Part shown: in pieces, positions 17,262 to 25,545 of the stretch | How positions within the stretch are numbered: the first letter of the stretch is position 1 | Layout: the number at the start of each line of letters is the position of its first letter | Assembly: GCA_910589145.1 (NCBI GenBank) | Contig: CAJUSD010000023.1 | Span: 1-53,119 of the forward strand | Source: an uncultured Oscillospiraceae bacterium | GTDB taxonomy: Bacteria; Bacillota; Clostridia; Oscillospirales; Ruminococcaceae | DNA: 53,119 bases | Direction of reading: 5' to 3' | Made by a program: the position numbers and the translations under genes | Notes under the pieces: model-generated | Told to the model about the DNA's origin: nothing | Seen by the model: only the letters and a program-made list of their open reading frames with translations | The model's database searches: none

Positions 17262-17423
17262 TCAGTTCTTTTCCACTGCCTGCTTCTGAAAATGTTTAAA
17301 AGTCTGATAACCATTTTCTTTACCGTGGCGGCAGGGATTCTTTAAGGTATGTACCAGACCCAAAGTATAGAGGCATCGGGGGCATGGAGGTTTCATTTGA
17401 AACAACAATTCCCTTATTTTCAA
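17262..17423 (-). CDS. Small CPRC-motif protein, possible zinc ribbon remnant
   Basis: 53 aa if started at the TTG at 17423, which has a strong AAGGAGG 8 nt upstream; an internal ATG at 17396 gives 44 aa. The product contains MKPPCPRCLYTLGLVHTLKN followed by PCRHGKENGYQTF. CPRC looks like half a zinc knuckle, and the expected second CxxC is CRHG, so a metal site may be lost or incomplete. It lies between the esterase gene and the ispH-rpsA terminator, same strand as both. Function unknown. The ribosome binding site and non-random composition argue that it is real. Confidence 0.5.
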   Translation of the reverse strand: MKIRELLFQMKPPCPRCLYTLGLVHTLKNPCRHGKENGYQTFKHFQKQAVEKN

Positions 17424-17540
17424 TGGCAGCGCCTCCTTGTTGTTATGGACATATGAGTTTAACGAAAAAGACCTCTTAAAATGAAGATATTTTTTGAAAC
17501 TGATTTCATTTCCAATTAGGCTGCTATATGGCACAGTGCA

Positions 17541-17580
17541 CAAAAGAAGCTGTTGTACAGCGAATGTGTACAACAGCTTC
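17541..17580 (-). terminator. Terminator of the cmk-plsC-ispH/rpsA block
   Basis: A perfect 14-bp stem GAAGCTGTTGTACA / TGTACAACAGCTTC with a 7-nt loop, followed on the minus strand by TTTTG. It begins 26 bp after the stop of the ispH-rpsA fusion. Confidence 0.9.
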
Positions 17581-17606
17581 CAACTACAGGCCCGCAATCG
17601 GCTGTA

Positions 17607-19574
17607 TTATTCTTCCGCTGATTCTTCCGTCTGAGAAGCCGCAGCTTCTTCTGCCAAAGCCCGGATAGACAAGCTGATTCTCTTTTTATCAAAATCAAGC
17701 TCAGTAATCTTAACATCAACCTCATCGCCAATATTAAGCACATCTTGGGGTTTTGCAATTCTCTGGGTGGAGATCTGGGAAATATGAATTAATCCGTCCA
17801 CGCCAGGAAGGATCTGGGCAAACGCACCAAAGGTAGTCATAGAGACAATCTTAACCTTGGCAACAGACCCAACAGAATAATTATTTTTAAGAATCTCCCA
17901 GGGGTTGTCCTCTGTTTTCTTATAGCCAAGGGAAATCTTTCTGGCTTCAGGATCCAAATCCTTTACATAGACCTCAATGGTATCCCCCACCTTAACAACT
18001 TCGGAGGGATGACGGATACGGTTCCAGGACAGTTCAGAGATATGAACCATACCGTCCACACCGCCCAGGTCTACAAACGCCCCATAAGAAACAATGGATT
18101 TCACTACGCCTGTGTAACGCTTGCCAACCTCAATATCATTCCAGAATTGTTCTTCCTGAACTTTTCTCTGTTCACGGAGAACCGCTTTAATAGAGCCAAC
18201 AGCGCGTTTACGTTCAGGATTGGTTTCAATAATTTTAAATTCAACCGTTTGCTTGAGCATAACGGAAAGGTCTTCCACTCTGGAAAGCGCCACATGGGAA
18301 GCAGGAATAAAGACTCTTACTCCGTTTGTCAAAGCAAGGATTCCTTTATTGACAACTTCAACCACAATGCCTTTTAAAGTCTCACCAGTGTCCTTGGCTT
18401 CCATCACTTTACGAATACCAGCAGCGGCATCAAGACGTTTCTTGGAAAGCATCGTGGTACCGTCCACATCATTGATACGTACGACCAAAAGGTCAAGTAC
18501 ATCGCCAGGCTTGTACGCATCCTCAACTTTAACGGTGGGGTCGTCGGTAAGTTCCTGTAGGGGGACATACCCAGCATATTTTGTTCCAATATCCACTTGC
18601 AGCTCTGTAGGGGACACTCCTAAAACTGTACCTTTTACAATGGCACCATTATATGTAGTAATGGTGGATTGGTTTAAAAGTTCCTCGAAATTCTCCTCCT
18701 GATTATTCATCATCAATTCACTCATGGTTTCTTGTACCTCCTTAATTATACGAGCCGGCGTAGATGCGCCAGCAGTAACGCCGATGGGTTTGCCAAATGG
18801 GAAGCCTTTTGGCAAAATTGCACGGTTGAGCTCAGATGCCGCCTCCACCAAAAGGGTGGGACAATATTGACTGCATATCTCTCTCAGTTTGGCGGTATTC
18901 GAACTGTGACGATCCCCCACAACCACCATCATGCCAGATCTTTCCGCCAGTTTCGCTGCTTCCCGCTGCCGCTCGCTGGTTGCATTACATATTGTATCAA
19001 AAATCAAAAGGTTTGTATACTCTTTTTTTGCTGAATTCACGCTTTTTTCCCATTCTATCATGTTAAAGGTCGTTTGTGCAACAAAGACCAGATGCTTTTT
19101 TACAGAAAATTTACTATTTGACAACATTTGTAACATCTCGTCTTTATTTTGAAACACGCCCGCCGGATAACGGCAATGCCCCAAGATTCCCTTTACTTCC
19201 GGGTGGTTTGGATCCCCAGCTATCAGAATACTGGTGTCTTCATCATACTCTTTGGATACGATCCGATGGATTTTGGCAACATAGGGACAGGTTGTATCTA
19301 TTATTTCCGCCCCTGTGGACTGAAGTTTTTCATAAACCTCCCGCTCTACACCATGAGACCGAATGATAACTGTATCCCCCGGTTTTACATCTTCCGGGTT
19401 CATCAGAATCTGCACTCCCTTTTGGGCAAGTTCCTCAACTACCTGTGCATTATGGATAATTGGACCAAGCGTATATACTTTTTTCCCTTCCTCTATTGCC
19501 TGATATACAATATCTACCGCCCGCTTTACACCAAAACAAAACCCCGCACTTTGCGCTACCGTAATAAATGCCAT
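17607..19574 (-). CDS. ispH-rpsA: Bifunctional HMBPP reductase (IspH) / ribosomal protein S1
   Basis: 655-aa fusion. Residues 1-285 are IspH, the [4Fe-4S] enzyme of the MEP pathway that makes IPP and DMAPP. Cluster ligands Cys13, Cys96 (TTCPYV) and Cys196 (CNAT) and active-site His41, His74, His124 and Glu126 are all in place. Residues about 310-640 hold four S1 RNA-binding repeats, beginning near 313, 397, 480 and 565; the last two are the best conserved (GVDGMVHISELSW, GVDGLIHISQIS). This fusion is known in many Clostridia. The ATG at 19574 follows GAGGTGG and is preferred to the in-frame GTG at 19583. Downstream of cmk and plsC on the same strand. Confidence 0.95.
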   Translation of the reverse strand: MAFITVAQSAGFCFGVKRAVDIVYQAIEEGKKVYTLGPIIHNAQVVEELAQKGVQILMNPEDVKPGDTVIIRSHGVEREVYEKLQSTGAEIIDTTCPYVAKIHRIVSKEYDEDTSILIAGDPNHPEVKGILGHCRYPAGVFQNKDEMLQMLSNSKFSVKKHLVFVAQTTFNMIEWEKSVNSAKKEYTNLLIFDTICNATSERQREAAKLAERSGMMVVVGDRHSSNTAKLREICSQYCPTLLVEAASELNRAILPKGFPFGKPIGVTAGASTPARIIKEVQETMSELMMNNQEENFEELLNQSTITTYNGAIVKGTVLGVSPTELQVDIGTKYAGYVPLQELTDDPTVKVEDAYKPGDVLDLLVVRINDVDGTTMLSKKRLDAAAGIRKVMEAKDTGETLKGIVVEVVNKGILALTNGVRVFIPASHVALSRVEDLSVMLKQTVEFKIIETNPERKRAVGSIKAVLREQRKVQEEQFWNDIEVGKRYTGVVKSIVSYGAFVDLGGVDGMVHISELSWNRIRHPSEVVKVGDTIEVYVKDLDPEARKISLGYKKTEDNPWEILKNNYSVGSVAKVKIVSMTTFGAFAQILPGVDGLIHISQISTQRIAKPQDVLNIGDEVDVKITELDFDKKRISLSIRALAEEAAASQTEESAEE

Positions 19575-19731
19575 ACACGCCACCTCATGATTCGTGTGCT
19601 TGTCCTTTATTATATCACACTTTTACAAATTATCCAGTGCCAAAATACGGGGACAGCAAATTAATTTTGTTTGATACTGCATGACCTATGATGGGAACCG
19701 TCTTTTTAACTTGCTTTTGGTTATTTGCTGA

Positions 19732-20364
19732 TTAATTCTTTTTCTCTTCCAGCAAAGAGCTATTGTTCTTGGGGATATCCACCAATTCGACAATCTGCCC
19801 CATAATTTTTTTACTGACTGCTTTCATTTCGCTGGGAACCCCTTTTTCCACGCCCAAGCTGTCGAAATGCAGCATTTTCCCATATCTAATCTTAACGGCA
19901 GACCGGAAATGCAGCGGCAGATCAAAGGAAATTCCCACCGGCAAAATATCCGCATGGGTCTGTATTGCAACCAGTGCTGCACCGGATTTAGGTCTTTGCG
20001 GGATTCCATCTTTTGAGCGCGTGCCTTCCGGGAACATAGCCAATACTTTCCCAGATTTAAGCGTATCAACAGCAAAATCAATAGCCCCGTTATCACCTTT
20101 CCCGCGTTCAACCGGAAAAGCGCCTAAGCCCTTAATAATGAGTCCGCTAAACTTATTTTGAAACAGCTCCTGTTTTGCCATAAAGAAAAGCTGGGGTTTC
20201 AGCTTTTGGGCAATGAAAAGCGGGTCCATATTGGTTCTATGGTTGGAACAGACCATATATCCCCCACCCTGACGGATGTTTTCCATCCCCTCATATTCCA
20301 TTTTATAGAGAATATGAATTAATATATTAGTAGCAAACTTAGCGATTGAATAAAAAAGGGACAT
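19732..20364 (-). CDS. plsC: 1-acyl-sn-glycerol-3-phosphate acyltransferase PlsC
   Basis: 210-aa membrane-associated acyltransferase that makes phosphatidic acid from lysophosphatidic acid. The catalytic HX4D box is NHRTNMD (His42, Asp47); the glycerol-phosphate-binding motif is FPEGTRS (about 114-120). One hydrophobic N-terminal segment is present. It starts 6 bp after the cmk stop, so the two are translated from one message. A 157-bp gap separates it from ispH-rpsA, with no clear terminator in it. Confidence 0.93.
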   Translation of the reverse strand: MSLFYSIAKFATNILIHILYKMEYEGMENIRQGGGYMVCSNHRTNMDPLFIAQKLKPQLFFMAKQELFQNKFSGLIIKGLGAFPVERGKGDNGAIDFAVDTLKSGKVLAMFPEGTRSKDGIPQRPKSGAALVAIQTHADILPVGISFDLPLHFRSAVKIRYGKMLHFDSLGVEKGVPSEMKAVSKKIMGQIVELVDIPKNNSSLLEEKKN

Positions 20365-20370
20365 TTTGAA

Positions 20371-21054
20371 TTAGTGCTCCTCCCGATGGAAGATAGCTTC
20401 CTGAGCCAAATCTTCCAGTTTATCAATAGAGTCTTCCAAGGAAAGCCCCGTGGTGTCTACCAGAACTGCGTCCGCCGCTTGGCTTAATGGGGAAACAGCC
20501 CTGTGGGAATCATTGTAATCGCGTTTTTTTAAATCATTCAAAACCTGTTCATAGGTACTGCCATCACCTTTTTCCCTAAGTTCCTGGTAGCGGCGTTCAG
20601 CACGTTCCTCAACAGATGCAGTCAGAAAAATTTTAAAACTGGCGTTGGGAAGGATTGTTGTTCCTATGTCCCGTCCATCCATTACAACATTGTTTTTTTC
20701 AGCTATCTCCCGCTGCAGTGAAATCAGGAACTCTCTTACTTCAGGGATGGCTCCAACCTGTGAAGCCGCCATGGAAATTTCCGGCGTGCGGATTTCATCA
20801 GAAACGTCTGCATTGTTGAGAAATACTCTCTGCTGGTTTTGGTTATTATAACGAAGCTGTATGGATATATCATGCAGGCGTGGAATAACATCTTCCGGGG
20901 AGGAGGGATCCCCGCCCTGGTCAACAATATATTTACCAATGCTGCGGTACAGGGCGCCAGTATCTACATATAGGAAATTAAGACGCTTTGCCAGCTCCCT
21001 GGCAATCGTTGTTTTTCCAGCTCCTACCGGGCCATCTAATGCAATCGACAACAT
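20371..21054 (-). CDS. cmk: Cytidylate kinase
   Basis: 227-aa (d)CMP kinase that phosphorylates CMP and dCMP with ATP. The P-loop GPVGAGKTT is at residues 8-16; DGRDIGTTILP carries the nucleotide-binding DGRD motif; the lid region holds RRYQELREKG. An in-frame GTG lies four codons upstream, but the ATG at 21054 has GGTGGGG at proper spacing and matches the usual N-terminus (MLSIALDGP). First gene of the cmk-plsC-ispH/rpsA block, an order common in Clostridia. Confidence 0.95.
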   Translation of the reverse strand: MLSIALDGPVGAGKTTIARELAKRLNFLYVDTGALYRSIGKYIVDQGGDPSSPEDVIPRLHDISIQLRYNNQNQQRVFLNNADVSDEIRTPEISMAASQVGAIPEVREFLISLQREIAEKNNVVMDGRDIGTTILPNASFKIFLTASVEERAERRYQELREKGDGSTYEQVLNDLKKRDYNDSHRAVSPLSQAADAVLVDTTGLSLEDSIDKLEDLAQEAIFHREEH

Positions 21055-21174
21055 AAAAATCCCCACCTTTCCAGAGAGGGTCCCATTGGGAACCCACGGT
21101 TAAATGTTTGTAAAAAGGGAGTCTGCTCTTTCTGTCAGACATCACGGAAATCAATTTTCAGAAACATTGCAAAA

Positions 21175-21370
21175 AAAGAAGAAAACCTTCGGCGCGAGCA
21201 AAAAGCAGCAGTAAGCACAAACCAAACCCGTATGAAAAGCTTTGGCCGCTTTCTCGAAAGTGGCAGGGGTCCAGGGTTGAGCAGCGGAGCTGCTCAGAGT
21301 CCTTGGCCGCCAGTTCAGCTCTGCTGAACGTAGCTCTGCTGAACTGAACCCGCAAGACGCGAAACTCCTT
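21175..21370 (-). repeat. Composite intergenic repeat, copy C
   Basis: In reverse complement it begins TTTCGCGTCTTGCGGGTTCAG, matching copies at 41687 and 46890. The variable section holds paired TTCAGCAGAGC / GCTCTGCTGAA sequences and GAGCAGC/GCTGCTC. The second conserved half has diverged. It occupies much of the 553-bp gap between the flavoprotein gene and cmk. Confidence 0.6.
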
Positions 21371-21436
21371 TTACAAAGAGCTTTTTCTTTCCTTCTTTTT
21401 TTGCGATAGAATAAATAAAGAAAGAAGAACCTTCCC

Positions 21437-21465
21437 TGACAAACACCCCGGTGGGGTGTTTGTCA
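21437..21465. other. Perfect hairpin in the baiN-cmk gap
   Basis: TGACAAACACCCC-GGT-GGGGTGTTTGTCA, a 13-bp perfect stem with a 3-nt loop and no T run on either side. Possible RNA-stabilising or processing hairpin; not a classical terminator. Confidence 0.6.
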
Positions 21466-21510
21466 ATATCAACCTCAAAATCTCCACAAAATTGATTTCC
21501 CTGGTCAGAT

Positions 21511-21537
21511 GTACCTTTGCTTGACAGGCAAAGGTAC
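21511..21537. repeat. Minimal terminal-repeat palindrome
   Basis: GTACCTTTGC-TTGACAG-GCAAAGGTAC. The sequence TACCTTTGCTTGACA is identical to the terminal inverted repeat of the 217-bp element at 39110-39326, as if that element had lost its interior here. It lies 71 bp beyond the stop of the flavoprotein gene. Confidence 0.6.
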
Positions 21538-21607
21538 CGCTATTTAATTTATTTTACCACATTTCAGAGGAAAAAAGCGATACTTTTCCAAAGGATTCAC
21601 AAAATTT

Positions 21608-22882
21608 TTACTTATCTGGCGGCAATAAGCTTATAGACTTTAAAATTCCCTGGGCAGCAAGAAAACCAGTGGAAAAAGCAATTTGCAGGTTAAATCCTCC
21701 AGTATAAGCATCCACGTCCAAAACTTCCCCAGCAAAAAACAATCCCCGGATTAATTTGGATTCCATAGAACTGGGATTTACTTGTGAGACCTTCACGCCA
21801 CCGGAAGTAACAATGGCCTCCTCAATAGGCCGGAAGGCAACAGGGGTAAGGGTAAAATGCTTTAACAGGAATATAAAATTTTTCCTTTGTTCTTTCGTAA
21901 TCTGATTTACCTTTGTTTGTGGAGGGATGCCGCTGCGTGAAACAGCCACAGGAATCATTTTGGCAGGAAGGAGGGCATTCAGGGAGTTCCCAAAATCTTT
22001 ATTCTGATTTTGAGAAAAATCGCGCAGAAGCCGATCATCCAGCTGCGATTCATCCAGCCCTGGCTTTAAATCAACAGAGATGGAAAAATCGGGGAACCTT
22101 TTTGGATCAATGTGTGCCGAAGCGGACAGAACCAGAGGCCCCGACACTCCAAAATGGGTAAAAAGCATTTCGCCCAGCTCCTGAAAAACGGGTTTTTTCT
22201 TAGTACGGTCTAAAAGGGTGAATGTGACGTTCCGCAGGGAAAGCCCCATCATAGCGGAGCAGAAAGGTTCTGCCGCAAGGATGGGAACAAGGGAAGGGCG
22301 CGGTTCTACAATCTCATGGCCTGCCTGACGTGCCAGGTTGTACCCGTCTCCAGTAGAACCAGTAAGGGGATAACTCATTCCGCCGGTAGCAACTACCACT
22401 GCCTGTGCAGATAGAACCGTCCCATCCTCCAATGTAATACCCTGAACTGCATCATCTTTTATGGACAGAGAAACGCATCGGCCAGTAATAAACTCTGCGC
22501 CGCTGCGTTTTACAAATCCGTTCAAAGCGTCTACAATATCAACCGCTTTATCTGAAACAGGAAATACCCGGTTGCCGCGTTCCACTTTCAATGGAACGCC
22601 TAGATTTTCAAAAAAATCCATTGTACTGGAAGGCGGAAAGGCATTGGCTGCGCTATATAAAAAACGCCCGTTTCGCTTTACCATACGAATAAAACCATCG
22701 CTGCTGCATTGGTTGGTAACATTACAGCGTCCTTTGCCGGTAATCATTATCTTTCTAGCAGGCCGGCTGTTTCGCTCTATTACAGCAGTACGCAAACCGC
22801 CTTTCGCAATATGCCCAGCGCAAAGCAGCCCAGCTGCCCCGCCGCCAATTACAATTACATCGTAGTCAAATTTTTGTTTCAT
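21608..22882 (-). CDS. NAD(P)/FAD-dependent oxidoreductase (HI0933/BaiN-like)
   Basis: 424-aa flavoprotein of the HI0933 family. The N-terminal dinucleotide fold reads VIGGGAAGLLCAGH (about 11-24); KIMITGKGRCNVTN (about 45-58) is the family signature; the C-terminal FAD contact includes FAGEVLDVDAYTGGFNLQ. BaiN of bile-acid-metabolising Clostridium belongs to this family, but related genes beside cmk are widespread in Firmicutes and most have no known substrate, so no bile-acid role is inferred. It starts 48 bp after the stop of the RpiR regulator. Confidence 0.85.
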   Translation of the reverse strand: MKQKFDYDVIVIGGGAAGLLCAGHIAKGGLRTAVIERNSRPARKIMITGKGRCNVTNQCSSDGFIRMVKRNGRFLYSAANAFPPSSTMDFFENLGVPLKVERGNRVFPVSDKAVDIVDALNGFVKRSGAEFITGRCVSLSIKDDAVQGITLEDGTVLSAQAVVVATGGMSYPLTGSTGDGYNLARQAGHEIVEPRPSLVPILAAEPFCSAMMGLSLRNVTFTLLDRTKKKPVFQELGEMLFTHFGVSGPLVLSASAHIDPKRFPDFSISVDLKPGLDESQLDDRLLRDFSQNQNKDFGNSLNALLPAKMIPVAVSRSGIPPQTKVNQITKEQRKNFIFLLKHFTLTPVAFRPIEEAIVTSGGVKVSQVNPSSMESKLIRGLFFAGEVLDVDAYTGGFNLQIAFSTGFLAAQGILKSISLLPPDK

Positions 22883-22930
22883 AAGGCTGTGCTCCTGAAG
22901 ATATAAAATACATATCCATTCACCATTTTA

Positions 22931-23803
22931 CTATTTTTTATTTAAATCTGCTTTTTCGTAAACGTTATATTCATCCCAAATGCCTTCTAAACGCTGGAAG
23001 GTATCTGCAACTTCATCCCGCTTTTTCAGTCCAATAGAAACAATCAGCGCATTGACAATGCTCAGGGGGGCGACCAGGGAATCTACAAAAGAAGCCATAT
23101 CGCTTCTCGCCAAAAGAACCCGGTTGGCGTTTTCAGCGACTGGGGAAAGCTGGCTGTCAGTAATTGCGACAACGGTTGCTCCGCGGTTGTGGCAGTATTG
23201 AACTGCCTGCACTGTTTTTTTAGAATAGCGCGGGAAGCTTACTGCAATAAATACATCCTCTGGGCCAATCCGAAGAATCTGTTCAAATAATTCGCTGGAG
23301 CTGGAAGTATCCACAAGTACAACATTATCAAAGATATAATGAAAATATGTACTGAGGAACACCGCTAACGCCGATGAAGAACGAACTCCCATAATATAAA
23401 TTCGTTTGGCAGCAATAATGTCATCTATTGCACCGTTAAAATCCTCCCGTGAAGTTTCTTCCAAAGTACGCCGGATTTTTTCAATATCCATATTCAACAC
23501 CTTGGAAAGAACGTCTGAGGTACCTATCTGGTCGTTTGTCACCTCAATACGCTGCACAGAGGTTAAACGATTTCGGATCATCTCCTGAAGCGCCCTTTGA
23601 AGCTGCGGATATCCTTCATACCCAATTTCCGAAGCAAACCGAACCACCGTTGATTCGCTGACCCCTACCGTACTGCCTAACTTGGAAGCAGTCATAAAGG
23701 CAGCTTTATCATAATGCTCCATAATATATTGTCCGATGAGCCGCTGTCCCTTTGAAAAATCCCCCATTCGGTATTGTACAAGACTGATTAAATCCCTGTT
23801 CAT
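22931..23803 (-). CDS. MurR/RpiR family transcriptional regulator
   Basis: 290 aa from the ATG at 23803. An N-terminal HTH_6 domain (about 1-75; TASKLGSTVGVSESTVVRFA) precedes a SIS sugar-phosphate-binding domain (about 115-250; GVRSSSALAVFLSTYF and VSFPRYSKKTV). Such regulators sense phosphosugars and usually control neighbouring sugar-use genes. None is adjacent here, so the target is unknown; the same-strand neighbour 48 bp downstream is the BaiN-like flavoprotein. An ATG nine codons upstream (23830) exists, but GGAGGA before 23803 fits better. Confidence 0.88.
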   Translation of the reverse strand: MNRDLISLVQYRMGDFSKGQRLIGQYIMEHYDKAAFMTASKLGSTVGVSESTVVRFASEIGYEGYPQLQRALQEMIRNRLTSVQRIEVTNDQIGTSDVLSKVLNMDIEKIRRTLEETSREDFNGAIDDIIAAKRIYIMGVRSSSALAVFLSTYFHYIFDNVVLVDTSSSSELFEQILRIGPEDVFIAVSFPRYSKKTVQAVQYCHNRGATVVAITDSQLSPVAENANRVLLARSDMASFVDSLVAPLSIVNALIVSIGLKKRDEVADTFQRLEGIWDEYNVYEKADLNKK

Positions 23804-24160
23804 CCTGCTAAATCCTCCATTATCCTGCATTTCATCTCTGCAGAAGGAAAGTCTAAATTTCTGTCTGGGACCTTCAAACTGCCAGAGGCGGGAATATCCT
23901 TTCTTATCTTAGCCTTTCTTGTGGAAAAAATCAAGGAAAAATGCAGGAGTTAATAAAAATCCTGCAAATTTTTTAAAAATTTTGCTTGAGATATGGGACA
24001 GAAAATGATATTCTCAGCCAGGCAAAGCAGTCCTTCAAAGAAACACATTCATCTTTCCAAACTACTATTCTGTCTTTAACTTTGTTTATAATAAAAGAAT
24101 ATTGTTTTTTATTTACGGACATTTACATATATTTGATTAGAAAGTTATCCTTTGCTAATT
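23804..24160. other. Gap upstream of the RpiR gene
   Basis: AT-rich. One hairpin, TGCAGGA / TCCTGCA at 23942-23966 followed by AATTTTTT, could terminate in the plus direction, although no plus-strand gene precedes it. No coding frame was recognised. Confidence 0.4.
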
Positions 24161-24192
24161 AAAAAAGGCCCAATGCAAATGGGCCTTTTTGT
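24161..24192 (-). terminator. Terminator of spoVG
   Basis: AAAAAGGCCC-AATGCAAAT-GGGCCTTTTT, directly at the 3' end of spoVG, with T/A runs on both sides so that it could act in both directions. Confidence 0.88.
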
Positions 24193-24561
24193 TCAATGCA
24201 AAAAGAAATTTGTCCGCTCTGGTCTCGCAATGGGGACTTCCGGCGTTCCCATTCCAGGCACTGTCCCTGTTGAAAAATCAGAGCCCAGCTCCTGTATCTG
24301 GCTTTGCCTTAGATATTCCTTATATTTGCTTAAAACTGCATCCTCTAATTCTTTCCTTGCTTGTGGGGAGATTGGATGCGCAATATCCCGATACGTTCCC
24401 CCTTCATCCCTACGGCTGGGCATTGCGACAAATAACCTTTGCGGGCCTTCAATTACTTTAATATCATGAATCGCCAGGTCATTGTCAATTGTTACGGATA
24501 CCACTGCCCGAAGCCGTGCGTCTTGGTATGTCCTTCTGATTCGGATATCGGTTATATTCAT
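24193..24561 (-). CDS. spoVG: Septation/sporulation regulator SpoVG
   Basis: 122-aa cytoplasmic RNA/DNA-binding regulator affecting septation, sporulation and other pathways. The conserved core spans about 1-85: MNITDIRIRR, VTIDNDLAIHDIKVI, RLFVAMPSRRDEGGTYRDIAHPI. The tail (about 88-122), with SDFSTGTVPGMG, is longer than in Bacillus SpoVG (97 aa). AAGGAGGTCGAAGTACAG leads directly into the ATG. A strong hairpin lies 45-98 nt upstream in the leader. No sigma-H-type promoter was identified with confidence. Confidence 0.93.
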   Translation of the reverse strand: MNITDIRIRRTYQDARLRAVVSVTIDNDLAIHDIKVIEGPQRLFVAMPSRRDEGGTYRDIAHPISPQARKELEDAVLSKYKEYLRQSQIQELGSDFSTGTVPGMGTPEVPIARPERTNFFLH

Positions 24562-24605
24562 CTGTACTTCGACCTCCTTGATGTCCGAGCGGCTATGATG
24601 TTAGA

Positions 24606-24659
24606 AAACGACATAAATTGTTTCCCAAAACCGGCTTTAGGACAATTTCAATGTCGTTT
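24606..24659 (-). promoter_or_regulatory. Large hairpin in the spoVG leader
   Basis: AAACGACAT pairs with ATGTCGTTT, continuing inward as AAATTGT with ACAATTT and CC with GG, with only small bulges. On the minus strand the stem is followed by TTTTCTAAC. It could be an attenuator that limits readthrough from bofA into spoVG, or a regulatory leader structure. Confidence 0.5.
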
Positions 24660-24738
24660 GCTATAGGTTGTTACCGCCGGTTCAATTTTATTATGGGGTC
24701 CTTTTTAAAAGACTATTCACCTTTTTAAAGAAAACCAA

Positions 24739-24788
24739 ATATGCGGGCACAATCCAGGCTATACTCGCCTTAGATTGTGCCCGCATAT
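24739..24788 (-). terminator. Terminator after bofA, built from composite repeat
   Basis: A perfect 16-bp stem ATATGCGGGCACAATC / GATTGTGCCCGCATAT with an 18-nt loop, followed on the minus strand by TTGGTTTTCTTT. The loop and right arm (TACTCGCCTTAG, then TTGTGCCCGCA) match the second half of the composite intergenic repeat, so this terminator appears to be a repurposed repeat copy. Confidence 0.78.
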
Positions 24789-24798
24789 CTGTTTATCG

Positions 24799-25053
24799 TT
24801 ATAACAGTGCTAAAGCAGTAACACAAACAATACCAGGAAGCCCCAAAACTGCCGCAACAGAAGAAGTAAAAAAATTGATTGTCACTGGCGCACCTGTCAC
24901 CGGGGATAAAATGCAGGCAGCCGCCAACCCTGCAAACCCCAAAGCGGCTGAAAGCAAACCCGTTCTAACCGGACTCTTTCCTAATGAACATCTCCGTAAA
25001 AGCGGATATGCTGGAAGCAGCGGAAGTATCCAGCACAAAAACTCCTGTATCAT
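24799..25053 (-). CDS. bofA: BofA-family pro-sigma-K processing inhibitor
   Basis: 84-aa small integral membrane protein of the BofA family, which in Bacillus holds back the SpoIVFB protease that activates sigma-K. Two hydrophobic segments are visible (about 4-20 and 28-52) and the conserved C-terminal patch reads GAPVTINFFTSSVAAVLG then LPGIVCVTALALL. AAGGAGG precedes the ATG. It follows the DUF2508 gene by 55 bp, the same neighbour order as yaaL-bofA in Bacillus, which supports the call. Confidence 0.82.
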   Translation of the reverse strand: MIQEFLCWILPLLPAYPLLRRCSLGKSPVRTGLLSAALGFAGLAAACILSPVTGAPVTINFFTSSVAAVLGLPGIVCVTALALL

Positions 25054-25084
25054 TTATCTTCCTCCTTAATATTTTACGTGGGAT

Positions 25085-25103
25085 TGATAAAGTAAATTTG
25101 CAT
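25085..25103 (+). repeat. Fragment of the composite repeat between DUF2508 and bofA
   Basis: TGATAAAGTAAATTTGC matches the end block of copy A (6683-6699). It lies in the 55-bp spacer of the DUF2508-bofA operon. Confidence 0.45.
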
Positions 25104-25108
25104 AGAAT

Positions 25109-25387
25109 TTATGCATTGACTTTAAGTTCATCCTTTTCCATTAATTGGGGATGCTTCCGTTCCTCCTCCCGCTCAACGCGGAGCAGGTATCTAAGACGGG
25201 CCATCAAAGCGGCACGTTCATAAATGTACGAATCTATCATATCTGGATCCGTCACCAGGTTAAACTTACGTTCTACTCCTTCCAGTTCCCTTGTTAATTC
25301 TCTAGCCAGTTGCCCAGCGGTATATTCTGGGATTGCTTCAAAGCCCTCAGTTTTCTCCCAAGGACGTTGGCGTTTGGTTAGAAACAT
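25109..25387 (-). CDS. DUF2508 family protein (YaaL-like)
   Basis: 92-aa soluble, charged, mostly helical protein of unknown function. The family pattern is seen in the helical run after VTDPDMIDSYIYERAALMA, followed by RLRYLLRVEREEER. Members lie next to bofA in many spore formers, as here. First gene of a two-gene operon ending in the terminator at 24739-24788. Confidence 0.8.
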   Translation of the reverse strand: MFLTKRQRPWEKTEGFEAIPEYTAGQLARELTRELEGVERKFNLVTDPDMIDSYIYERAALMARLRYLLRVEREEERKHPQLMEKDELKVNA

Positions 25388-25495
25388 TTTTGACTCCCCT
25401 TTCCTATATAATAACTTCCATTTTTTGGATTCTATCTATAAGTATGCCCTTTTTGCCTTGTTTAGTCGCTTCTGTTCTCTAATTTATAAAATAAA

Positions 25496-25541
25496 ACAGA
25501 CAGCATACAACCCCTTTCGAAGTTGTATGCTGTCTGCTTTT
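25496..25541 (-). terminator. Terminator of rnpB
   Basis: A long stem AGACAGCATACAAC / GTTGTATGCTGTCT (extended by GC and AA pairs) with a CCCTTTCGAA loop, followed on the minus strand by TTTTATTTTA. It starts just past the mature 3' end of RNase P RNA. Confidence 0.9.
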
Positions 25542-25545
25542 ATCT

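Noticed and set aside
21608..22882. Specific bile-acid role for the BaiN-like flavoprotein
   Set aside because: Family membership alone is not enough; no bai genes are present and the cmk neighbourhood is shared by many bacteria without bile-acid metabolism.
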